From Artocarpus heterophyllus (Eukaryota > Streptophyta > Magnoliopsida > Rosales > Moraceae): a stretch of 64,000 nucleotides of DNA. The stretch spans positions 30,223,346-30,287,345 of the forward strand of contig CM046350.1 of the NCBI GenBank assembly GCA_025403435.1, given 5' to 3'. Below the pieces are notes generated by a model. It ran no database searches. It was not told where the DNA came from and saw only the letters and a list, made by a program, of their open reading frames with translations. Positions 56,582 to 64,000 of the stretch are shown here, one piece after another (the first letter of the stretch is position 1; the number at the start of each line of letters is the position of its first letter). A program made the translations under genes and the position numbers.

Positions 56582-58666
56582 TGGTGAGACTTAGAAAATA
56601 CACTTTTCTTAACGATAAAATCAAGCATTTTGCATTGATATTTCTCATAAAACTTCTCAATTATAGCAATTTAGTGATAAACAGTGTTTTAATGTCTTAG
56701 TATGCAAATGTGTTTAAAAATGTGTTTTTAGTATTTTTTATGTTCAATAATATTTTTAGTAATTTTTGGAGTCGTTTCGGTGTGTTAAATAAGTGTTTAA
56801 ATAGTTAAAACTGTAAAAATAATGCTGTGTGATTTATTTCTTAATGTGTTTGATAGTGTGTTTTAAGTTTGTAAATATGTCTTATTATCTTTTCAGTGAT
56901 TTCCAAAAATATCTCCAAGTCATAAAAATCATATCTATGCTAAACCGAAAAAAACTAAAAATTTTTGTGTGTTTTAATGTAAAATAAATATTTTTAATGT
57001 TAATGTAAATATTATGTTTGTAAAATAATTAATTTTAGTATGTCTGTGAATTTTAGATTTGAAATCTGGAGGAAAAATGGAGCAAAACGGTGAAAAAACG
57101 GACAAAATCGGACATCAAATGCATCAAAAATAATTAAAAATTCAAATTTAAATTTAATGGGACACGTGACAAATTTTTGACCGTCCGATTATCTGCCCAA
57201 ACGATCTCAGTCGTCCAGAGTAGCGACGCGTGTCAATGCGTCAGCCGAGTCTCAGTAGTGGAATCCACATGGCGAGATATGATTGGCGTGTGCTTCACAC
57301 GTGCAGATAAAGCTGCAAGCGAGTCAGAGAGCATCTCGGGCTGTGTCTACTCGCGTGTGGTCATTTCTACTGTAGCCGTTATTCCATCCGTTCGATGCGA
57401 TTACCAAGACCGATCTGACAGTCTCTGTTTGAGGGCCATTAGCCCCACGTCTAGGAGCCCTTAGATCACGTCTTCAACGGCCTAGATCGTGCCTGTTTTT
57501 GTGCTGTCAACCATCGAGAAGCAGGGGATTTCAAATGAATTCTCAGCTTCTAATGACAAACTCAGCACGAAGAAAGAGAAGGAAATTGGATATCCGAGTT
57601 TTTCAACACTTGAATAGTAAAAATAATTCAAGAATAGTAACTCTTTCATGCCTATAAATACCGAGCTATCCTTTGGGTCTCAGTATCCCCTCTTGCAGTA
57701 TGAGAATATAGTTGTAATAGTTATAGTTTAGTTTTTATTTTAGTTTTCAGTCTAGTTTCTTGTAAAATATTTTTTAGTTTATGTTGTAAAAAAAAATTAT
57801 GTTCAATAATATGAGTAGTACTTTATTAATTATGTCTTTCTAAATTTCTTTTTAGCTGAGGGAAGAAGGGAAAATTCTGGCAAAATTACCTTAAATATTT
57901 TTGGTTTTTCTTAGTTTTCTAAGCAGTTATAATGCCAAAATATTTTCTTAGAAAACTTAGAATTTCAATATTTTCTTAGCTAGAACTCTGCCAAAATTAC
58001 GGTTTTGATTTATCGACAACATAGACTAGCACGGATAATGCTTGGGAGGACCTTGATTACTCGTAGACAGAGAATGGCTCGGTAAATACTTAACTTACTA
58101 TCTTGGTTGTTATTTTAGTTAAGTTATGTTGAAATGCTGCTTATTTATTAAGTTGTGTTCTTGCTACATTATAAATATAGAATGACACAGTAAATGCTTG
58201 GTAACTCTTGATTTATTGTCGACATAGGATGACATAGTATACACTTAAACCAATTAATAAAAAAAAAGAGAAACTAAAATATATTTAAGATAATTGCCAG
58301 AACAGAACCTTTAAACCTCAGTCCTGTTATTATTGTTGTTTTACCTCTTTAAATTGTTGTTATTATTGTTGTTACTCTGCTTAAGTTATTATTTGTATTT
58401 CTTGTTATTAAAGTTTCAAATTATCAAAATTTAAAGATGAAAAATGTTGTAAAAATGTGTAAATATTGTAAATACATTCTGTGAATAATAAATATTAATC
58501 CTCAAAATTTTCAGCTTAAATAAAAAGAAAAAGTTAATATAATATACGTACTAGAACTGAATAAATCCTTCCCTGTGGGTTCAACCTCAGATTCACCGAG
58601 TAAATATTACTTGAGACAACCTTATACTTGGGGTTATTTTAGAATGCGTAAATAGACGTGAGATCA
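56582..58666 (+). repeat. 3' LTR of the LOG-carrying element
   Basis: 2,085 bp. TATAAATA at 57653-57660, G-box CACGTG at 57163-57168, single copy of the segment duplicated in the 5' LTR. Numerous substitutions against the 5' LTR show the insertion is not very young. Confidence 0.92.
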
Positions 58667-59313
58667 CTTTGCATATGACATGATATATACTATGCCATCA
58701 GGATAATGAGTCCATTTCAGTCGGATCTAGGACCACATCATTAGGATGTGATCAAGCATATTTTCAAGTACCTAAGAAGGACTAGAGGTTATATATTAGT
58801 GTGTTTTGGTGAGGATCTAACACCTCTTGGATACACTAATTTAGATTTTCAAACCTGTCTGGATTCAAGAAGATCGACTTTAGAATCTATGTTTACTCTT
58901 GATGGAGGCACCGTCATTTGGAAAAGTGTAAAGCAAAGTTGCACTACTGATTCAATAATAGAAGCTGAGTATGTGGCTGCTAGTGATGCTTCGAAAGAAG
59001 CAATGTGGCTCTACAATTTCCTTAGGATCTTAAGATAATTCCTAGTATGGATAAGCTGATTATGCTGTACTATGATAACAATACAGTGCAGTGATAGCTA
59101 ATACTAAGGAATCAAGATATCACAAGATGAGTAATCATGTAGACTAAAAGTATCATGTGATAAGAGATTTCATCGAGGATGGGCATGTAGCTATGTGCTG
59201 GATCGCTTCCAAGGACAACATAGCTGATCTTTTCACGAAGACACTGCCTATGAGGACTTTCAAAGAGAATGTAAATACTATTGGAAGGCATAACATGTCA
59301 CATTTACTCACTT
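58667..59313 (+). pseudogene. Copia B RNase H, inactivated
   Basis: The best open part is 58748-59038. The continuation, with the Y..N.(S)A and LADxFTK-type segments, is present but frame-shifted and interrupted by stops (59040-59300). Confidence 0.8.
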
Positions 59314-60365
59314 AGGGCAAGTGCGGGATCGTTAGACTAGAACCCTAAAGATTGAATGATGTAATAGCTTTTAAGACATTTGATCAATAAAAAGTTAATT
59401 GCTTTCATATATCAAATATGTTCTCTTTATGTTCATCTATGTTGAATGTATGATAAGAAAACAAAAGCCTGAGACTATCAATCTAAACAACTAAGATTGT
59501 GCATATGATGAACAGATTATGCAGAAGATATGAATATTATGGTGTTGCTCTAAATATAAAAAGTCTGCAATATAGGGAATAAAGTTAGACACCAATTTAT
59601 GTTAAGATTGTAATGCTGTCTACATCTCTTACAGAGATAACTTGTTTTGATCATCAAAGTGAGACTCTACAAGTAGAGACATTGGTATATTGTCATTGGT
59701 GGCAATATCTTGGATCGGGACTAAAGTTGAATTGATTTGATTAATAATTCTATTTTTGAATAAATGAATTCATTTTAGACAATCATATGTGTTACATCTT
59801 AATCTTGATATGAATGAATGCGTCCATATTCTTGACTTGTGTCTTTTGATGTACCAAAGGATAACATCTTGAGTTAAATGAAAGTATGCATGCCGGTACA
59901 TTGGAGACATGATTCTTGATGGATATAGACTCGTTATTAATAGATATGGAATTCATAGCCCTTTTGTAGAGTTAATGATATTCTCTTATATACATTATTT
60001 TGTAATTAGAAACTAGAGCACTTAACCATTGAATGCATATATGTAACCAAATGGTATACTATTTATATTGTTATAAATAACAAATATTCCAATTGTGAGA
60101 TAATGGAACATAAGATAAATATAATTGAGAAGGTAAAACAGAATTTATCCTTAAGCCGATAATGAATATCTTATGGGGATGTTGCATACTATGATATGTC
60201 ATAGACGATTAACTTATTGGAGTTTCATAATTTATATAAAGTTCAAGAGTGCAGCTCTAAGTTTTTAGTGGAATAGATTTAGAGTTGATAATTATAAAAT
60301 GTACATGTTAAGGACATGTTATTTTATAATTATAGGAGCTTGATTTATATATATTCTTTGGGTAT
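58667..60365 (+). mobile_element. Copia B, right part (RNase H and start of 3' LTR)
   Basis: RNase H coding resumes right after the CTTTG duplication. IKHIFKYLRRTRGYILV, TLDGGTVIWKSVKQSCT and ASDASKEAMWL are clear in 58748-59038, followed by broken frames to about 59313. A purine tract (GCAAGTGCGGGAT) leads to an LTR start at 59330 that reads CGTTAGAC (first T changed to C). The LTR is cut at 60365. It is noticeably diverged from the 5' LTR at 41697, so the two parts may come from different Copia copies. Confidence 0.75.
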
Positions 60366-61759
60366 TAATGAGACTTAAAAAATGCATATTTCTCAAAGCT
60401 AAAATCAATTATTTTGGATTAATATTTCTTGTTAAACTCCTTAATTATAGCAATTAAGTGATAAACAGTATTTTCATCCTTAGTGCGTAAATATATTTAA
60501 AATTGAGTTTTTAAGGTGTCTTTATGTTCAATAATATTTTTGGTAATTTTTAGAATCAGTTTTATATGTAAAATATTAGTTTAGTTTGAAATTAGTCAAT
60601 ACCGTAAAAATAATCAGTGATAATTTTATTTTGAGTCTTACTGTATTTGATAGTGTGCTCTAAGTTTGTAAATATGTTTTATAATATTTTTATCAATTTC
60701 TAAAAATATTTTTAAACCTTCAAAATTATGTCTGTGTCAAACAAAAAAAGGCAAGAATTTGATAAGTTTGTAATTATTTTTGTGTATTTTAATATAAAAT
60801 AAATCTTTTAAAATTATTGTTAATGTTATGTTTATAAAATAATTAATTTTGTATCAATTTTCTATCTTTAGACTTGAAATTTGGTGGAAAAAGGACTAAA
60901 ATGGCATCAAAACCATCAAAATCGGACAACAAATGCCTCAAAAACACATAAAAATCTAAAATTATTTAAGAAGGAGCCACGTGGCATGTTTCTGGCCATT
61001 AGATTATGCCGCCGTCTACTCTAGGCTACTGGATCATGTGCCATGCATCGTCCACTACACCAATCGCTAGACAGGTGGGGCTCGTGCACGTGGAAGAATC
61101 AGGCAATGTCTCTGATTTGGTGCAATGTGTACTACATATGCTCGTTTTCCTGGCCGTGTGATTTGCTTACCAAGACAGATCTAATAGTCAGCATTCTTGG
61201 TCCCTTGTCCCACTTTTGTTTGTAATTATTGACTGTTGGATCACGAATTTAGCATTCTAGATCGAGTTGCATAAAGGCCTCCCACCACCGCGCGGTTGAT
61301 GATCTTGACCAAAAGCTAGTGTTCTCTAGAAGGGAATCTCGGCTAGAAAAAAAAAAGAAGAAGAAAAAAGTTTAAAAAACTCAAATTGACTTAGAAGTAA
61401 AACTTCACAAAATTTTAGCTAAGGTTTTTCATAGAACTTAATAATAAATTTTGTTTTTGTAAAAAATATTCTTTAAAGAAGTTTTATTTGGGAACTGGTA
61501 CTAGTTCAGAACCCTTTTCCATAATCAGTTACTTTTGGAGATTCTCCCAACACCAGTCATTCCAAGAACAATGTTCTGACTAGGAGGTAGTTTTTAAGGA
61601 GCCTTTGCCCTACCAATCTTTCCTGTGAACTTTCTTAACAGATGTAATTCTCAAAATTTACAAAATAAATAAGGTGGATGCTTTTCACTCACTACTTTAT
61701 TCTCTCTGAATAAAGAAGAGCTTAGTATCTTGTTTATAAAATTCTATAAATATTTTAAA

Positions 61760-62880
61760 TAATTGCATGCCAGTTTGGTCTTGTGTTTTAAAACTCGTAG
61801 ATTGATTAGAAAAAGTTTCGAACCACCTTTAGTTTTTGTTGTGTCTTTACATTCATCTATAATGACTGATGATAAAAGTGTTCATAATGAAGGAAATAAC
61901 ATATTATTCCTATTCGTTCAATGCAAGATTATTTGCAACTACCCCAAGAATATACTCCATCATGTCTGGTTTTTCCTCTCAATGCCTATAATTATAGGTT
62001 TAAACCAAGAATGACTTTGCTTCCAAATTTTCATGGTTTAGAATCTAAAACTCTTTACTTGCACATTAGGGAGTTTGAAGATGTTTGTGTTATCTTCACT
62101 AACTAAGATGTTTCAAATGAAATTATTAGGCTTAAGTTTTTCCCCTTTTTCCATAAAAGACAAGGCTAAAACTTGGCCTATATCTTTAAAACCTAGGTCA
62201 ATTAGTACTGAAAAGAAATGCAAACTGAGTTTTTAAAGAAATTCTTTTCAACTCATATTGCCAATGCTTTGAAGAAACAAACTCAAAATTTTTCCCAAAG
62301 TGCAAAGGAAGTTTATTTCAGTATTGGGAACGTTTTAAAGATTTGTTGAACTCTTGCCCACATCATGGTTTTAAAAAATGGTGTTATATTAATTTCTTTT
62401 ATGAAGGTTTAACTCCTGAAACTTGTCAATTCATTGAAACAATGTGTACTGGAGAATCCCTTGATAAAGAACCTAATGAAGCATTAGATTTTGGATAACT
62501 TAGCTAAAAACTCTATATATTGGTAATATGTTAATTCTGAAGGCTCAATGAGATCTAATCTTGCTAATGCTTAAAGAGGTATTTATAAACTTAGTCAACA
62601 AAATGATCTAAGTACTAGAATTGTCAGTTTTGTCACGCAAGATTGAAGCATAGGACAGAGGAATATTCTTAAACCTAAGATTAAAACTTTGTGTAGTATT
62701 TGCCAAACGCTATGTTACTTAACTTATAACTACCCAGTCTTTAAGGAAGAGTCCCACAAACAAGTGCATTATATAAATCAAATCGATCAACTTAGGAAAC
62801 CTTTTCCATCTCCACATTCTGACACATATAATCCACAATGGAGAAATTATCCCAAATTCAATTGGAGGTATGATCAACCA
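61760..62880 (+). pseudogene. Athila-like gag remnant
   Basis: Many phrases match the gag at 49634-50772: RKSFEPPLVFVVS, SCLVFPLNAYNYRFKP, LREFEDV-type HIREFEDVC and CPHHGF. Stops and shifts occur throughout. The zinc knuckle reads CSICQTLCYLTYNYP, with the histidine and last cysteine lost. Confidence 0.8.
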
Positions 62881-62965
62881 TAGCAACCACCACTGCATCC
62901 ACCTCAAAATTTTCAAAATCATCCACCATTTCCACCAAAACCTTAAAATTAACAATTTCCACTAA

Positions 62966-63081
62966 GGGCATATTTGGCACACCATATTGTATTATATTGT
63001 ATTGTGTTGCATTGTATTATATTATATTATATATAGAGAATACAATACAATACAATACAATACGGTATGCCAAACAAGCCC
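62966..63081. mobile_element. MITE copy 3, 116 bp, TAA target duplication
   Basis: Ends GGGCATATTTGGCA and TGCCAAACAAGCCC are inverted repeats. The interior is a nearly perfect palindrome of (TTGTA)/(TACAA) words, flanked by TAA (62963-62965, 63082-63084). It is inserted in the gag tail of the second Athila-like element. Tourist/PIF-Harbinger type, a different family from the two 120-bp MITEs. Confidence 0.85.
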
Positions 63082-63084
63082 TAA

Positions 63085-64000
63085 ATTCATAAAATTTTCA
63101 AGGCCTCCTCAAAATTTTCCACCTTTTGAAAATCATCATTCTCTAGTTAAAACTCTTGAGGACACTTTACAATCATTCATGCAAGCTCAAAAGGCATTCA
63201 TTCAAAAACAAGAAGGTTATAACACTTGCACTTCACAAGACGTTCATGAGGTTAAGGAATCCATTTCTAAGTTTACTTCTTCACATGCAATTAAAGAAAA
63301 AGGAAAATTCCCTATTCATATTGTACATTATCCTTCTATTAATGAAATTGCCTCTTTAAGTTCTTCATCACAACAAGAAACTGTTAATTTTATTTCAACT
63401 TTCAAAGTGGTAAAACTGTTGATAAAACTGTTGATTCAAAGTTGAAAAATGATGATAAAGTTAATAGTAATAAGGGAAGTACTGAGAAAGAAAATGTTTC
63501 TAAAGAGAAATTTATTCTGAAAGTTCCTTTTCCACAAACTTTGTTTTCAAAAGAGAAGTTTGATAAGAATGTTGAAACTTTTGAACTTTTCAAGCAAGTT
63601 ATAATTAACATTCCACTTTTAGGTGCAATCAAACAAGTCCCATCTTATGCTAAATTTTTGAAAGATTGTTGTACAATTAAAAAGAAGCACAATGTGACTA
63701 AAGCTGCATTTTTAGCTGAGAATATTAGTTCCATCATTCAACATAATTGACCATTGAAGTGTAAAGATCCAGACTATCCCACAATTTCTTATATCATTGG
63801 AAACACTCAAATTGACGATGCATAGTTAGATCTTGGTGCTAGTGTCAACCTTTTGCCTCATTCTGTTTATCAGCAATTAGGCTTAAGTAAACTTAAGCCA
63901 ACTCTGTTACACTTCAGTTAGCTAATCGTTCTGTGAAAATTAGAAGAAGAATAGTTGAGGATGTTTTGGTCCAAATTGATAAATTTTACTTCTTCGTTGA
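63085..64000 (+). pseudogene. Athila-like gag tail and protease remnant
   Basis: Collinear with 50850-51770. LFKQVIINIPLLGAIKQVPS and FLKDCCTIK are clear in 63442-63750. The protease motif DLGASVNLLP is intact near 63832, but a TAG stop directly precedes it and a shift follows. The frame continues (VEDVLVQIDKFYF) to the edge. Confidence 0.8.

Larger units (their letters stand above)
46332..58666 (+). mobile_element. Athila-like non-autonomous retrotransposon carrying a LOG-like gene cassette
   Basis: A 12,335-bp element with LTRs 46332-48882 and 56582-58666 (starts TG(A/G)TGAGACTTAG, ends GACGTGAGATCA) and a perfect 5-bp duplication CTTTG (46327-46331, 58667-58671). Removing it restores the Copia B RNase H frame. 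Inside: a tRNA-Asp-type primer site, gag, a zinc knuckle, and protease with DLGAS. No RT, RNase H or integrase was seen. Instead there is a TATA-bearing cassette with a 184-codon cysteine-rich frame and a 189-codon LOG-like frame, followed by structured 3' sequence and a G-rich tract. Gag wording, primer site and the ACATTGGGAACAGTGTTCAA/GGTTGGGGGG phrase (54967 onward) fit the Athila lineage of Ty3/gypsy. To move, it would depend on enzymes of a related element. Confidence 0.9.
60366..64000 (+). mobile_element. Second Athila-like element, right-truncated by window
   Basis: It starts TAATGAGACTTAAAAAATGC, related to the LTR start TG(A/G)TGAGACTTAG, with TG changed to TA. An LTR-like segment to about 61340 includes a GC-richer block with CACGTG (60978-60983). 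Around 61340 it jumps directly into leader sequence equivalent to 49250 of the other element, so the LTR end and primer site are deleted. Gag and protease remnants follow. Whether it carries the LOG cassette cannot be seen, because the window ends in the protease. Confidence 0.8.

Noticed and set aside
1..64000. tRNA, rRNA, CRISPR, bacterial operon or organelle DNA
   Set aside because: None of the required structures was seen; composition and content are those of plant nuclear repeat-rich DNA.

Overview
This is plant nuclear DNA, very probably from a dicotyledon. It is AT-rich and intron-poor, has one uninterrupted pentatricopeptide-repeat (PPR) gene, and otherwise consists of nested LTR retrotransposons, a decayed CACTA transposon and small MITEs. 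No rRNA, tRNA, CRISPR or bacterial features were seen. The species cannot be named from the sequence.

Layout. 1-7331: a very long minus-strand LTR that runs off the left edge, split by a 4.5 kb solo LTR (2497-7022, target duplication CCTTC). 7332 to about 12145: a dead minus-strand Athila-like Ty3/gypsy element (gag, protease, reverse transcriptase), cut inside its RT by that long LTR. 12146-13250: AT-rich DNA. About 13251-19713: a decayed CACTA/En-Spm element holding a second long solo LTR (14224-18058, duplication AATTT). 20164-28379: the single-copy-looking island, with the PPR gene (22350-24137) between two related MITEs. 28380-29918 plus 41626-41696: a decayed two-gene cassette (cysteine-rich protein, then a LONELY GUY-like cytokinin enzyme) broken by a Copia solo LTR, which is itself broken by a complete Copia element (30985-40740). 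From 41697: a second Copia element, entered by a 12.3 kb Athila-like element (46332-58666, duplication CTTTG) and, in its 3' LTR, by a further Athila-like element that runs off the right edge.

The most unusual object is the element at 46332-58666. It has two LTRs, a tRNA-Asp-type primer site and gag-protease sequence, but no recognisable reverse transcriptase, RNase H or integrase. In their place is a TATA-bearing cassette with two open frames. The first encodes a 184-residue basic cysteine-rich protein whose motif order recalls the nucleic-acid-binding proteins of carla- and vitiviruses. The second encodes a 189-residue intronless LOG-like cytokinin-activating phosphoribohydrolase. A second, decayed copy of the same cassette, with the same order, TATA box and spacer motif, lies at 28.4-29.9 kb without gag. 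Five hairpins with different but fully complementary stems around a shared core follow the coding modules of the big element.

The second theme is a GC-rich near-palindrome (TCGGCAGGCCGA and variants). It is clustered in the LTRs and leaders of the Copia elements and also in the unrelated long LTR at the left edge.

Protein family calls rest on motifs read by eye. Target duplications, LTR ends and reading frames were read directly from the bases.
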